Part shown: piece by piece, positions 17,989 to 27,731 of the stretch
Layout of the letters: every line of letters starts with the position of its first letter
Position numbering within the stretch: position 1 is the stretch's first letter
NCBI RefSeq assembly: GCF_018129965.1
Contig: NZ_JAFCKW010000027.1
Span: 1-64,000 of the forward strand
DNA from: Bradyrhizobium diazoefficiens
GTDB lineage: Bacteria > Pseudomonadota > Alphaproteobacteria > Rhizobiales > Xanthobacteraceae
Direction of reading: 5' to 3'
Length of the DNA: 64,000 bases
Notes under the pieces: generated by a model
The model's input: only the letters and a program-made list of their open reading frames with translations
The model's database searches: none
Told to the model about the DNA's origin: nothing
Translations under genes and position numbers: made by a program

Positions 17989-19368
17989 TCATGGCTGCTT
18001 GGCTCCGCTGCCTGATGCCGCCGGCGCCGGTCCGGATTGTCCCTTCTGGTCGCCGTCGCCGCTGTTTCGCTTGGCGCGAGGCTCGCCGTCCTTTTGTCCG
18101 TCCTTGGCCGGGCCGTCCGTCTTCTGGCCATCCGGCGCGCGCGCACGCTTGCGCGGCGCGAGATCGGCCGACGGAGTCTGGTCGTCGCGGCCGATGACCA
18201 CCTTGGAGCCATCCGACAGATTGGCAAAACCCGTGGTGACCACCTTGTCGTTCGCCGACAGGCCGCTCGCGATGACCGCGTCATGCTCGTTCTGCTGCGT
18301 CACCGTCACGGGTTTGGCGGAGACGATGTTGTCGTCGCCGATGAAGTAGCTGAACGTGCCCACCGGGCCGCGCTGCACTGCCGAGGTCGGCACCACCAGC
18401 GCCTGCATCAGGGTCTCGACCTTGAGGCGGACATTGACGAACTGGCCCGGCCAGAGCTGGTAATTGGCGTTGGGGAATTCGGCCTTCAGCTTGAGCGTGC
18501 CCGTGGTCTGGTCGACCTGATTGTCGATGCCGGTGAGCTTGCCGGTGTCGATCACCGTGATGCCGTCATTGCCGAACACATCGACGGCAAGCGTGCCCTT
18601 CGCCGCCGCGGCGTTGACGCGCATGATCTGCTGTTGCGGCAGGCTGAACCACACCGCGATCGGCTGCAATTGCGTGATCACCACGAGGCCGGTGGTGTCG
18701 GCGGCATGGATGATATTGCCCTGGTCGACCTGGCGCAGGCCGGCGCGGCCCGAGATCGGCGCAACGATTTTGGTATAGCTCAGCGTGGCCGCTGCGTTGT
18801 CGATCGAGGCCTGGTCGGCCTTGACCAATGCCTCGGTCTGCGCGACCAGCGCGCGCTGGGTGTCGGCCTGCTGCTTGGAGCCGGCGTTGGAGGCAGCTAA
18901 CTGCTCGTAGCGGGTAAGATCGATGCGCTGGTTGGCGAGCTGGGCTTCGTCCTGCGCCTTCTTGGCGACGGCCTGGTCATAGGTCGCCTGATAGAGCGCC
19001 GGATCGATCTCGCCGAGCACGTCGCCCTTCCTGACGTCCTGGCCTTCAGTGAATTTCACGGCGATCAGCTTGCCGTCGACCTGCGAGCGCACGGTCACGG
19101 TGTTGAGCGCGCGGATCGCGCCGACGCCGTCGAGATAGACAGGCACGTCCTGGATGCGCGGCGTCGCCGCCAGCACCGGGACCGGCAGGTCGGGCCGCGG
19201 GTTGCGGACGTTCGCCGGCTGCGGCTGCTGATGCCAGACGGTCCAGCCGTAATAACCGAGCCCGCCGAGAATCGCGAGCGTAATCAGGGACATGACGAAG
19301 CAGCGGCCGCGCGACCGCGTCGCCGTCCCCTGTTTCGCGCCTTCCTTCATATCCGGCTTAAAGAGCAT
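17989..19368 (-). CDS. mdtA: RND efflux membrane-fusion protein, MdtA-type
   Basis: The 459-residue periplasmic adaptor is anchored by one N-terminal membrane helix (residues about 25-42). The lipoyl/hairpin region contains VRSQVDGKLIAVKFTEGQDVRKGDVL, followed by the alpha-hairpin, SYTKIVAPISGRAGL and the beta-barrel LWPGQFVNVRL. The last 65 residues are an unusual charged tail rich in Lys, Asp, Gly, Arg and Pro, beyond the conserved adaptor fold. The gene overlaps the end of the channel gene by 11 bases, which shows operon organisation. Confidence 0.95.
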   Translation of the reverse strand: MLFKPDMKEGAKQGTATRSRGRCFVMSLITLAILGGLGYYGWTVWHQQPQPANVRNPRPDLPVPVLAATPRIQDVPVYLDGVGAIRALNTVTVRSQVDGKLIAVKFTEGQDVRKGDVLGEIDPALYQATYDQAVAKKAQDEAQLANQRIDLTRYEQLAASNAGSKQQADTQRALVAQTEALVKADQASIDNAAATLSYTKIVAPISGRAGLRQVDQGNIIHAADTTGLVVITQLQPIAVWFSLPQQQIMRVNAAAAKGTLAVDVFGNDGITVIDTGKLTGIDNQVDQTTGTLKLKAEFPNANYQLWPGQFVNVRLKVETLMQALVVPTSAVQRGPVGTFSYFIGDDNIVSAKPVTVTQQNEHDAVIASGLSANDKVVTTGFANLSDGSKVVIGRDDQTPSADLAPRKRARAPDGQKTDGPAKDGQKDGEPRAKRNSGDGDQKGQSGPAPAASGSGAKQP

Positions 19369-20836
19369 TGACCGGTTTCTCCATACGCGGCTCCCAGCCG
19401 CCGCCGAGCGCCTGATACAGGCTGACGATGGCGAGAAGCCGCGCGAGTTGGGCCTGCGACAGCGCGTCTTCCGCCGAGAACAGGGTCAGTTGGGTGTTGA
19501 GCACGGTCACGATGTCGGCGGTGCCGGCGCGGAGTTGCTGCTCGGCGAGATCGAAGGCGCGCCGCGAGGCCGTGACCACATCGCGCTGCAATTGCAGCTT
19601 GATTGTGGTCTGTTTGATCGAGAACAGCGCATTGTCGACGTCGGTGAAGGCCTGGATGATGGTCTTGCGGTAGGTCTGCAGCAACTCGTCCTGCCGCGCC
19701 TTGGCGTATTCGAAATTGCCGAGGATCTTGCCGCCGTCGAAGATCGGCTGCGTCGCGCTGCCGACGAGCTGGAAGAACGCCGCATGCGGCTGGAACAGCG
19801 ACACCAGCGCCGAGCTCTGATAGCCGCCATTGCCGGTGAGCTGGATGGTCGGGAAGAACTGCGCGCGGGCATTGCCGATATTGGCGGTGGCGGAGGCGAG
19901 CTGCGCCTCCTGCCGGCGGATATCGGGCCGCTGCGTCAGAAGCTCCGACGGCAGCCCGGGCGTCACGCGCGGGCTGGCGATCGTGTTCAGGGAGCCGCCG
20001 AGCACGCGCACGCTCTCCGGCGGCCGCGACACCAGCACGGCGAGCGCATTGACGTTCTGGTCGAGCGTCTGGCGCAGCGGCGGTACCAGCGCCTTCTGGT
20101 TGGCGAGCACGCTCTCCTGCTGGGCAACGTCGAGGTCGGTGCCGGTACCGGCCTTTCGACGTTCGCGGACGGCATCGAGGATGCGCTGGGCGCTCGCGAT
20201 GTTGCGCTGTGAGGTCCTGATGCGGTCTTGCGAGGCCAGCACCTGGAAATAGGCGTTGGCGACGGCGGAGAGCGTCGTCAGCGCGACAACGTCGCGGTCG
20301 AAGCGGTTGGCGTTGGCGGTCTCTTCCGCGGTCTGCAGCGCATCGCGGTTCTGCCCCCAGAAATCGAGCTGGTAGCTGGCGCTGAGCGAGGCCTGATAAT
20401 TGACGACCTCGCGGCCGCCGTTTGTCAGCCCCGATGAGGAAGAGCCGGAGGTGCGCGAATAGGTCTCCTGCCCTGTACCGGAAAGGCTCGGCAGCAGCGC
20501 CGCGCCGGCCTGGCGCGCCTGGGCGTCGGCCTGGACGATGCGCGCGACGGCAGCGGCGATGTCGAGGTTGACGGTTTGCGCCTCCTCCATCAGCTGGGTC
20601 AGCTCCGGCGAGCGGAAGCCGCGCCACCAATCCAGCGTCGGCGGGGCGTCCGGCTTGCCGGCGTATTTGTACGCTGCGGGAACATCGAGCGCCGGATCAG
20701 GCAGATCCTGGGTCAGCACACAGGCGCCCGAGCTTGCGGCAAGGCACAGTGCGCCAAGCCAGCGCACCGCATGCCGCGCCCAGGACGCAGAGACGATAGA
20801 CCGCCGCACAGCGATCGCAGGAGCCTCCCGCGTCAC
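19358..20836 (-). CDS. Outer-membrane efflux channel, NodT/OprM family
   Basis: This is a TolC-type outer-membrane factor of about 492 residues with two OEP repeats. Typical motifs are DWWRGFRSPELTQLM, SYQLDFWGQNRDALQTA, LTQRPDIRRQEAQLA and the final YQALGGGW. A hydrophobic leader ends at a cysteine (LAASSGAC), suggesting a lipoprotein, though the lipobox is not ideal. GGAGG lies six bases before a GTG at 20836, which is preferred over the GTG two codons upstream. It is the first gene of the four-gene efflux operon, so all three layers of the pump are co-expressed. Confidence 0.93.
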   Translation of the reverse strand: MTREAPAIAVRRSIVSASWARHAVRWLGALCLAASSGACVLTQDLPDPALDVPAAYKYAGKPDAPPTLDWWRGFRSPELTQLMEEAQTVNLDIAAAVARIVQADAQARQAGAALLPSLSGTGQETYSRTSGSSSSGLTNGGREVVNYQASLSASYQLDFWGQNRDALQTAEETANANRFDRDVVALTTLSAVANAYFQVLASQDRIRTSQRNIASAQRILDAVRERRKAGTGTDLDVAQQESVLANQKALVPPLRQTLDQNVNALAVLVSRPPESVRVLGGSLNTIASPRVTPGLPSELLTQRPDIRRQEAQLASATANIGNARAQFFPTIQLTGNGGYQSSALVSLFQPHAAFFQLVGSATQPIFDGGKILGNFEYAKARQDELLQTYRKTIIQAFTDVDNALFSIKQTTIKLQLQRDVVTASRRAFDLAEQQLRAGTADIVTVLNTQLTLFSAEDALSQAQLARLLAIVSLYQALGGGWEPRMEKPVNAL

Positions 20837-20842
20837 ATCCAC

Positions 20843-21434
20843 CCTCCACCGGGCAGATAAAACAACCGCCGCGCAGCCGGATTAACCGATTCGCGGCGGG
20901 AGTGTCGGGAGGCCTTCTGCAACTCGTTCAAAGGTGATGCTTTCTGCGGAACCTTGGACTTCATACTAACCGGGCGCGGAACGGCACGACAGCCCCGCAC
21001 CTGCGCAACGCACACCTGAACGCTTCGATGTCAGGGGCAATAAAATCCGGAAAACCCCTGTCCGGCGGCGCTTTTTCGTGTTCCCGCACCCTCCGGCGAC
21101 CCTGTCATTCTTACCAAGATTTCATGTGATCTTGCGGCGGCACCGGCCGATCACGGCAGCCTGAGCATCATCGGCGCGGCGCGCCAGGGTTGGAAATTGC
21201 TCCACAAGACGGCTTGCAACGATGGTTATTTTCCATCCGCCGGCAGAGACGAGCCAGATCCTCCTCACCTCGTGGCGATGCCGCGTCTTTGCGAGACCGC
21301 ACCTTGCGGAATATCGTTGCGCGGACGGGCGCTTGGACCAGTTTCGCCGCAGCGCAAAAGCCTTCCCCTTTGGCTCCCCAAGCACTAGGTTCTGACCAAC
21401 CTGATCAACCCCTTGCCAGTGATTTCCCCCTGAC
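20843..21434. other. Divergent intergenic region between the efflux operon and cysK
   Basis: About 590 bases without a supportable gene, holding the promoters for the minus-strand efflux operon and plus-strand cysK. No regulator gene is present. A small hairpin (CCGGA and TCCGG around 9 bases) followed by CGGCGC and five T lies near 21046-21076. It resembles a weak plus-strand terminator but follows no plus-strand gene. Confidence 0.45.
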
Positions 21435-22469
21435 ATGATCATCAAGAACGACGTTGTCGAAGCCATCGGCAACACCCCGCTGATCAAGCTCAAGCGCGCC
21501 TCCGAACTGACCGGATGCACCATTCTGGGCAAGGCCGAGTTCATGAATCCCGGCCAGTCGGTCAAGGATCGCGCCGGCAAATGGATGATCCTGGAGGCCG
21601 AGAAGCGCGGCGAGCTCAAGCCGGGCGGCCTGGTGGTGGAATCGACCGCGGGCAACACCGGCATCGGCCTTGCGGTGGTCGCGAGTGCGCGCGGCTACCG
21701 CACGCTGATCGTGATCCCGGAGACGCAGAGCCAGGAGAAGAAGGATTTTCTGAAGCTCTGCGGCGCGGAGCTGCTGGAATCTCCGGCTCTGCCCTATTCC
21801 AATCCCAACAACTACCAGCATGTCGGCCGCAGGCTCGCCGACGAGCTGCGCAAGACCGAGCCCAACGGCGTGCTGTTCGCGGACCAGTGGAACAATCTCG
21901 ACAACGCCAAGGCGCATTACGAGTCCACGGGTCCCGAGATCTGGGAGCAGACCGGCGGCAAGGTCGACGGCTTCATCTGCGCGGTGGGCAGCGGCGGCAC
22001 GCTCGCCGGCACCAGCCGCTTCCTGAAGGAGAAGAACAAGGACATTCGCATCGCCTGCGCCGATCCGCAGGGTTTCGGCATGTACGAATATTTCCGCCAT
22101 GGCGAGGCCAAGGTGACGCCCGGCGACTCCATCACCGAGGGTATCGGGCTCAGCCGCGCCACCGCCATCGTCGAGAGCGCCAGGGTCGACGACGCCTTCG
22201 TGATCCCGGACGAGCAGGCCGTGAGCGTGATCTACGAACTGCTGCAGCACGAAGGCCTGTGCCTCGGCGGCTCCTCCGGCATCAACATTGCGGGTGCGAT
22301 GCGGCTGGCAAAACAGCTCGGGCCCGGCAAGACGATCGTGACGATCCTCTGCGATTCCGGCAGCCGCTACCTGTCGAAGCTGTACAATGCCGACTTCATG
22401 CGCGCCAAGAACCTGCCCGTGCCGGACTGGCTGGAGAAGCGCAGCAACATCAAGCTGCCCTTCGTCTAG
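21435..22469 (+). CDS. cysK: Cysteine synthase A (O-acetylserine sulfhydrylase)
   Basis: The 344-residue PLP enzyme of fold type II makes cysteine from O-acetylserine and sulfide. The PLP lysine lies in NPGQSVKDRAGKWM, the substrate loop is ESTAGNTGIGLA, the phosphate-binding loop is AVGSGGTLAGTS and the C-terminal LCDSGSRYLSKLYN is present. It is about 30 residues longer than the enteric CysK, with the extra length at the C terminus (WLEKRSNIKLPFV). It is monocistronic and convergent with the DUF805 gene. Together with metC at 28 kb the window carries two sulfur-amino-acid genes, though not in one operon. Confidence 0.95.
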   Translation: MIIKNDVVEAIGNTPLIKLKRASELTGCTILGKAEFMNPGQSVKDRAGKWMILEAEKRGELKPGGLVVESTAGNTGIGLAVVASARGYRTLIVIPETQSQEKKDFLKLCGAELLESPALPYSNPNNYQHVGRRLADELRKTEPNGVLFADQWNNLDNAKAHYESTGPEIWEQTGGKVDGFICAVGSGGTLAGTSRFLKEKNKDIRIACADPQGFGMYEYFRHGEAKVTPGDSITEGIGLSRATAIVESARVDDAFVIPDEQAVSVIYELLQHEGLCLGGSSGINIAGAMRLAKQLGPGKTIVTILCDSGSRYLSKLYNADFMRAKNLPVPDWLEKRSNIKLPFV

Positions 22470-22474
22470 GAGCT

Positions 22475-22501
22475 GCCCGGCGACCTAGCGCCAGGTCGGG
22501 C
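22475..22501. terminator. Possible bidirectional terminator between cysK and DUF805 gene
   Basis: GCCCG (22475-22479) and ACCT (22483-22486) can pair with AGGT (22493-22496) and CGGGC (22497-22501) around a short loop, with a three-base bulge. The hairpin straddles the 15-base gap of two convergent genes and includes the DUF805 stop codon. There is no T run, so this is tentative. Confidence 0.4.
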
Positions 22502-23030
22502 GCGGGGCGCCCTGCGCTGCGCGCGCAAGGCGCTCATTCGACATTGCCGGCAGCTCTGCGCGGCTGCGGCGCTCGAACGGGTTCACGCAGGTGCCATCGC
22601 TGTCGGCGCTCGGCCAGAGCACGAGTGCGAGCATCAATACGACATTGACCAGCGCACCGACGATCGTGCCCTGAGGCGCCTGCTGCAAGGCCCAGACCGG
22701 AAACCGCGTCGCGACGACGTGATCGACGATCATGAGCGCCAGCCATGCCGGAACGACGCAAACCGGATCCCAGCCGATGTCGCGGATACGCATGGATTGC
22801 AGCGTAAAAGTCCCCAGTCCGAAGACAATCATCGCGGCGACGATCGTCCAGTTTCGGATGAGATCCTCCGGCCTGATCATGCTCGGCGACGTGGTGCCCA
22901 GCATGACCATCGCGATCGCAAAGCAGATCGCGGTCATGACGATCGCCAGTGCGACCGAGGCGATAAGGAATTGCAGTCGCCCGAGGCGGGCGTTCAGGCC
23001 GAACAGGAAAGCAAGCATTGGCGCACCCAT
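22485..23030 (-). CDS. DUF805 family inner-membrane protein
   Basis: The protein is about 181 residues from ATG 23030, with the DUF805 start (FLFGLNARLGRLQF), about four membrane helices, the RIRDIGWDP motif typical of the family and a polar C-terminal tail. An ATG four codons later is equally likely, as neither has a strong ribosome-binding site. The function of DUF805 proteins is unknown. Confidence 0.85.
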   Translation of the reverse strand: MGAPMLAFLFGLNARLGRLQFLIASVALAIVMTAICFAIAMVMLGTTSPSMIRPEDLIRNWTIVAAMIVFGLGTFTLQSMRIRDIGWDPVCVVPAWLALMIVDHVVATRFPVWALQQAPQGTIVGALVNVVLMLALVLWPSADSDGTCVNPFERRSRAELPAMSNERLARAAQGAPRPTWR

Positions 23031-23223
23031 TTTTTGAGCTAAATACGCCTCAATTTCTTTCCGACGCGTGAAGCCGCACGTGTCGCAGGCGGCATGGTTT
23101 CCGAAAGATTGATCGGGGACGGGTAATTTTAAGCTCTCTAACCCGGCCGGCTGCCGAAACGGGTCACTCTGCCAAGCCACCCATGCAAACGCCGGCCGCC
23201 GACACCTCCGGAATGCCCTGAGA

Positions 23224-23961
23224 TCACCGCAGGATCTGGCTCAGGAACAGTTTCGTACGGGCGTGCTGGGGGGTGGCGAAGAACTCATTCGGCGTGTTGG
23301 CCTCGATGATCTGGCCGGCATCCATGAACACCACGCGGTTGGCGACCTCCTTGGCAAAACCCATCTCGTGGGTGACGACCAGCATGGTCATGCCCTCCTC
23401 GGCGAGATCGACCATGGTGTCGAGCACTTCCTTGACCATTTCGGGATCGAGCGCAGAGGTCGGCTCGTCGAACAGCATGACCTTCGGGTTCATGGTCAGC
23501 GCGCGCGCGATCGCGACGCGCTGCTGCTGGCCGCCGGACATCTGGCCCGGGAACTTGTTGGCCTGGTGCGGAATCTTGACCCGCTCCAGGAATTTCATCG
23601 CGTTGGCCTCGGCATCCCTCTTGGGAATGTTGCGCACCCAGATCGGCGCCAGCGTACAATTGTCGAGCACGGTCAGATGCGGAAACAGGTTGAAGCTCTG
23701 GAACACCATGCCGACTTCGCGGCGGACCGCGTCGACGTGCTTGAGGTTGGGCCCGAGCTCGATGCCGTCGACGACGATCTGGCCCTCCTGGAACTCCTCC
23801 AGCGCATTGATGCATCGGATCAGGGTCGACTTGCCCGAACCCGAGGGGCCGCAGATCACGATGCGCTCGCCCTTCTGGACCGCAAGGTCGATGTCGCGCA
23901 GCACGTGGAACTCGCCGTACCATTTGTTCAGGCCGGAAATCTTGACGATGGGGTCGGACAT
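23224..23961 (-). CDS. aapP: General L-amino-acid ABC transporter, ATP-binding protein
   Basis: The 245-residue ATPase begins MSDPIVKISGLNKWYGEFHV. It has Walker A GPSGSGKST, signature MSGGQQQRVAIARAL, Walker B VMLFDEPTSALDPE and H-loop VTHEM. It is last in the aapJQMP order known from Rhizobium, 11 bases after aapM. It energises import of many L-amino acids. The open frame extends further upstream only as a shadow of aapM. Confidence 0.96.
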   Translation of the reverse strand: MSDPIVKISGLNKWYGEFHVLRDIDLAVQKGERIVICGPSGSGKSTLIRCINALEEFQEGQIVVDGIELGPNLKHVDAVRREVGMVFQSFNLFPHLTVLDNCTLAPIWVRNIPKRDAEANAMKFLERVKIPHQANKFPGQMSGGQQQRVAIARALTMNPKVMLFDEPTSALDPEMVKEVLDTMVDLAEEGMTMLVVTHEMGFAKEVANRVVFMDAGQIIEANTPNEFFATPQHARTKLFLSQILR

Positions 23962-23972
23962 GGTGAGCTCGA

Positions 23973-25493
23973 TCAGTTGCGGCGGTGAGCGTTGAGGCGG
24001 CGCTCGACGAAGAGCGAGTAGCGCGACATTCCAAAGCAGAAGATGAAATAGATGATGCCGGCAAAAGCGAAGCCGGTAAACGCCGTGGATGGCGTCGACC
24101 ATTTCGGATCGGAGAACGACGCCCGGAGCGAGCCGAGCAGGTCGAACAGCGCCACGATCGAGACCAGCGAAGTATCCTTGAACAACGAGATGAAGCTGTT
24201 GACGAGATTCGGAATGACGTGGCGTAGCGCTTGCGGCATGACGATCAGCGACGTCGTCTTCCACCAGGACAGCCCGAGCGCCGCGGCGGCCTCGCCCTGC
24301 CCGCGCGGGATCGCTGCAAGGCCGCCGCGGACGTTCTCGGCCTGATAGGCGCCCGTGAACAGCGCGATCCCGATCAGTGCGCGGACGAGCCCGTCAACCG
24401 TGAAGTTGCCCGGCAAGAACAGAGGCAGCATGTAGGTGGCGAAGAACAGCACGGTGATCAGCGGCACACCACGCCAGAACTCGATGAAGGCGATCGAGAA
24501 TATCCGGATCAGCGGAATGGTGGAGCGGCGGCCGAGCGCCAATGCGATTCCGATAGGCAGCGAAGTGACGATGCCGGTCACGGAGACCACCAGCGTCACC
24601 AGCAGGCCGCCCCACAAATTCGTTGTCACCACCGGCAATCCGCCGTGGTCGAGCCCCATCAGCTTGATTACGATGGCGATGGCGATGAAGGCCGCGATGC
24701 TCGATGCCAGCGCGCGCCATCCGGTGCGAAGGCCGCCGCCGAGCACGAAAGCGATCAGCGAGACGACGACGGCAGTGACGGCGAAATCGGCCCAGACCGG
24801 CTGGCCCGTACCCTGGATCTGCTCGCGCAGCCAGACCAGCGGAAAGATCAACCAGGAGATCGCAGTGCCGAGCAGAACGACGATATTGCCGACGACCCAT
24901 AGCAGCGGCGCAATGGCCGAGGTCTTGCCGAGACTGAGCAGGACATGCCCGCCGCCAGTGATGCTGTCGGCGAACAATTGCAGCAGGCCGGCCGTCCAGC
25001 TCAGGCCAAAGCCGGTGATGCCGCCGCCACGCAGCAGAAAGAACGCGACAACCGGAAAGGCGAAGAAGAACAGGCCGGCGTTCAGCCCTTTCGTGGGCAG
25101 ACGCGGAATCAGCAGCGGCACCAAAAGAACGACCGACAGCGCCAGCGTGAGGTTGACCCGCCAGCGCTCGGCCTCGGGATAGAAACCATAGATCAGCTGC
25201 GGCAACTTCGCCTGGATGTAGGGCCAGCAGGCCCCGACCACGAAACCGGCATTCTCGGTGAGACATGCCGTGCGGTCCTTGCCGGTCCAGACCGCATCGA
25301 CCAACAGGAACTTGATCGAGGGAATGATGGTGAACCAGAGCAGCAAGGCGCCCACGGTCGTGAGCAGGATGTTGGTCGGCGAGTTCAACAGGCGCGTCCG
25401 CACCAGACCAATGAAGCCCGTGGTCTTGACCGGAGCCGGACGTTCGTTGAGCAGATCCCGGCGGACGTAGGCGTGCGAGGTGATATCGCTCAT
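23973..25493 (-). CDS. aapM: General L-amino-acid ABC transporter, permease AapM
   Basis: The 506-residue inner-membrane protein is long for a HisM-type permease because of an extended N-terminal half with several extra helices, as in other AapM/YhdY proteins. The conserved permease core is at the C terminus, with GAYQAENVRGGLAAIPRGQ, AALGLSWW and MPQALRHVIPNLVNSF. Its ATG overlaps the aapQ stop by four bases (ATGA), coupling their translation. It pairs with AapQ to form the channel. Confidence 0.96.
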   Translation of the reverse strand: MSDITSHAYVRRDLLNERPAPVKTTGFIGLVRTRLLNSPTNILLTTVGALLLWFTIIPSIKFLLVDAVWTGKDRTACLTENAGFVVGACWPYIQAKLPQLIYGFYPEAERWRVNLTLALSVVLLVPLLIPRLPTKGLNAGLFFFAFPVVAFFLLRGGGITGFGLSWTAGLLQLFADSITGGGHVLLSLGKTSAIAPLLWVVGNIVVLLGTAISWLIFPLVWLREQIQGTGQPVWADFAVTAVVVSLIAFVLGGGLRTGWRALASSIAAFIAIAIVIKLMGLDHGGLPVVTTNLWGGLLVTLVVSVTGIVTSLPIGIALALGRRSTIPLIRIFSIAFIEFWRGVPLITVLFFATYMLPLFLPGNFTVDGLVRALIGIALFTGAYQAENVRGGLAAIPRGQGEAAAALGLSWWKTTSLIVMPQALRHVIPNLVNSFISLFKDTSLVSIVALFDLLGSLRASFSDPKWSTPSTAFTGFAFAGIIYFIFCFGMSRYSLFVERRLNAHRRN

Positions 25494-26695
25494 GCGCCGA
25501 GGCTCCGGCTGATTCGCCAGCCGTAGATGCTCATGGCCGCGCTGGTGAGCAGCGAGATCAGCAGATACACGCCCATCGTCATGGCGATGATCTCGATGGC
25601 CTGCCCGGTCTGACTGAGCGACGTCCCCGCGAACACCGACACGAGGTCGGGATAGCCAATCGCAACCGCGAGCGAGGAATTCTTGGTGAGGTTGAGGTAC
25701 TGGTTGGTCAGCGGCGGGACGATGACCCGCATCGCCTGCGGCACGACGATCAACCGGAGCGTGGTGCCGCGGCTGAGCCCCAGCGATGCCCCCGCTTCCA
25801 TCTGTCCCGAGTGGACGGAGAGGATGCCGGCGCGCACGATCTCGGCGATGAAGGCGGCGGTGTATGTCGACAGCGCCAAAGTCAGCGCCACGAATTCAGG
25901 GATGATCCGCGAGCCTCCGGCGAAATTGAATCCCTTGAGTTGCGGCAGCTCGAAGGTGACGGGCAGACCGAACACCAGCATCGTGACCAGCGGAAGTCCG
26001 ATCAACAGGCCCAGCACATAGGGCCAGATCCGGATCATATGGCCGCGCTGAAACAGCGCGCGCCGCGCATGGTAGCGCAAGGCGAGCGCAGCGACGATGC
26101 CGAATCCGAGCACCGCCAGGAACGCCTCGAAGCCGCTCTCGCCGACCGGGCGCGGAACGACGAGGCCGCGGTTGCTGACGAAGGCAAGGCCGAACAGCGA
26201 GATGCTCTGCCGCGGATTGGGCAACGCCGCGAGCACGGCCAGGTACCAGAACAGGATCTGGAACAGCAGCGGCAGGTTGCGGATCACCTCGACGTAGAGC
26301 TCGCCGATGCGCGACAGCAGCCAGTTCGGCGACAGCCGGCACAGCGCGACGATGAAGCCGATCAATGTGGCGAAGACGATGCCCACCACCGAGACCACGA
26401 CGGTGTTGAGAAGCCCGACCACGAACACGCGCAGGAACGTGTCCGAGCCCGTGTAGGAAATCAGGGTCTGGTTGACGTCGAAGCCGGCATTGTTGCGCAG
26501 GAAGCCGAAGCCGGCGGCAATGTGCTGGTTCTCGAGGTTGGCGCGGGCATTGGACACGATCTCATAGCCGATCCAGCCCAGGATCGCGGCAAAAACGAAC
26601 TGGACGGCGATGCCGTTCCAGCCTGCCTTGCCGCCCAGAATGCGCCTGATCTTCAGCGCGATCTGGGCCGGCGGTTGTCGAGCCTCGGTGCTCAT
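25490..26695 (-). CDS. aapQ: General L-amino-acid ABC transporter, permease AapQ
   Basis: The 401-residue permease has an N-terminal helix, a long periplasmic/insert region typical of AapQ/YhdX, and the C-terminal coupling motif AAFIAEIVRAGILSVHSGQMEAGASLGL followed by PQAMRVIVPPLTNQYL (read as separate blocks). It lies 19 bases downstream of aapJ, allowing co-transcription of binding protein and channel. Substrate breadth of the Aap system is established for Rhizobium leguminosarum; it is inferred here by homology. Confidence 0.96.
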   Translation of the reverse strand: MSTEARQPPAQIALKIRRILGGKAGWNGIAVQFVFAAILGWIGYEIVSNARANLENQHIAAGFGFLRNNAGFDVNQTLISYTGSDTFLRVFVVGLLNTVVVSVVGIVFATLIGFIVALCRLSPNWLLSRIGELYVEVIRNLPLLFQILFWYLAVLAALPNPRQSISLFGLAFVSNRGLVVPRPVGESGFEAFLAVLGFGIVAALALRYHARRALFQRGHMIRIWPYVLGLLIGLPLVTMLVFGLPVTFELPQLKGFNFAGGSRIIPEFVALTLALSTYTAAFIAEIVRAGILSVHSGQMEAGASLGLSRGTTLRLIVVPQAMRVIVPPLTNQYLNLTKNSSLAVAIGYPDLVSVFAGTSLSQTGQAIEIIAMTMGVYLLISLLTSAAMSIYGWRISRSLGA

Positions 26696-26714
26696 TGCCG
26701 CGGATCAGGCGGGA

Positions 26715-27731
26715 TCAGCGGATCGGCGGCGCGTATTGAAGACCACCCTTGTTCCAGAGATTGTTGAGACCGCGGGCAATGCCGAGCGGCGAGCCGGCCC
26801 CGACGTTGCGGTCGAACACCTCGCCGTAATTACCGACCGCCTTGACGATCCGGATCACCCAATCCTTGGTGAGGCCAAGCTGTTCGCCGAAATTGCCATC
26901 GTTGCCGAGCACGCGCTTCAGCTCCGGATTTTCGATCTTGGCCTTCTCGTCGACGTTCTTCGAGGTCACGCCGAGTTCCTCCGCGGTGACCATCGCGAAC
27001 AATGTCCATTTCACGATGTCAAACCACTGGTCGTCGCCATGGCGTACCATCGGCCCGAGCGGCTCCTTCGAGATGATTTCCGGGAGCACCATGTGGTCGC
27101 CGGGATTGGCCAGCTTCAGGCGGTTGGCGTAGAGGCCCGACTGATCGGTGGTGAAGACGTCGCAGCGGCCGGCCTCGTAGGCCTTGACGGTTTCGTCGTT
27201 GGTACCGAACGCGATCACCTCGTACTTCATGTTGTTCGCCTTGAAGTAGTCGGCGAGATTTTGCTCGGTCGTGGTGCCGGTCTGGACGCAGACCGAGGCG
27301 CTATTGAGTTCCAGAGCCGAATTCACCTTGAGCGACTTCTTCACCAGGAAGCCCTGCCCGTCATAATAGGTCACGCCGGTGAAGTTGGCACCGAGCGAGG
27401 TATCGCGAGAAATGGTCCAGGTGGTGTTGCGCGACAGCACGTCGATCTCGCCGGATTGCAGCGCAGTGAAGCGATCCTTGGCCGAGGTCGGCACGAACTT
27501 GACCTTGGTGGGATCGTTGAAAATGGTCGCCGCGATGGCGCGGCAGATGTCGACGTCGATACCGGTCCAGTTGCCCTTGTCGTCGGGCGAGGAGAAGCCT
27601 GGCAGACCCTGGCTCACGCCGCAGGACAGCATGCCCCGGTCCTTGACCGTCTTGAGCGTTTGCGCATCGGCGGCCTGGGTCGTCAGGCCGGCGGCGAGAG
27701 CGAGAGTGAGAGCCAGGGTTACGCGTTTCAT
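26715..27731 (-). CDS. aapJ: General L-amino-acid-binding periplasmic protein
   Basis: The 338-residue binding protein has a clear signal peptide (MKRVTLALTLALAAGL to QAADA), then LKTVKDRGMLSCGVSQGLPGFSSPD, typical of the AapJ/BztA family, and the C-terminal GVVFDRN-like and GSPLGIARGLN blocks (here YGEVFDRNVGAGSPLGIARG). ATG 27731, with AAGG about nine bases upstream, is preferred to a TTG six codons before. It is first in the aapJQMP operon and should be the most abundant product. Confidence 0.95.
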   Translation of the reverse strand: MKRVTLALTLALAAGLTTQAADAQTLKTVKDRGMLSCGVSQGLPGFSSPDDKGNWTGIDVDICRAIAATIFNDPTKVKFVPTSAKDRFTALQSGEIDVLSRNTTWTISRDTSLGANFTGVTYYDGQGFLVKKSLKVNSALELNSASVCVQTGTTTEQNLADYFKANNMKYEVIAFGTNDETVKAYEAGRCDVFTTDQSGLYANRLKLANPGDHMVLPEIISKEPLGPMVRHGDDQWFDIVKWTLFAMVTAEELGVTSKNVDEKAKIENPELKRVLGNDGNFGEQLGLTKDWVIRIVKAVGNYGEVFDRNVGAGSPLGIARGLNNLWNKGGLQYAPPIR

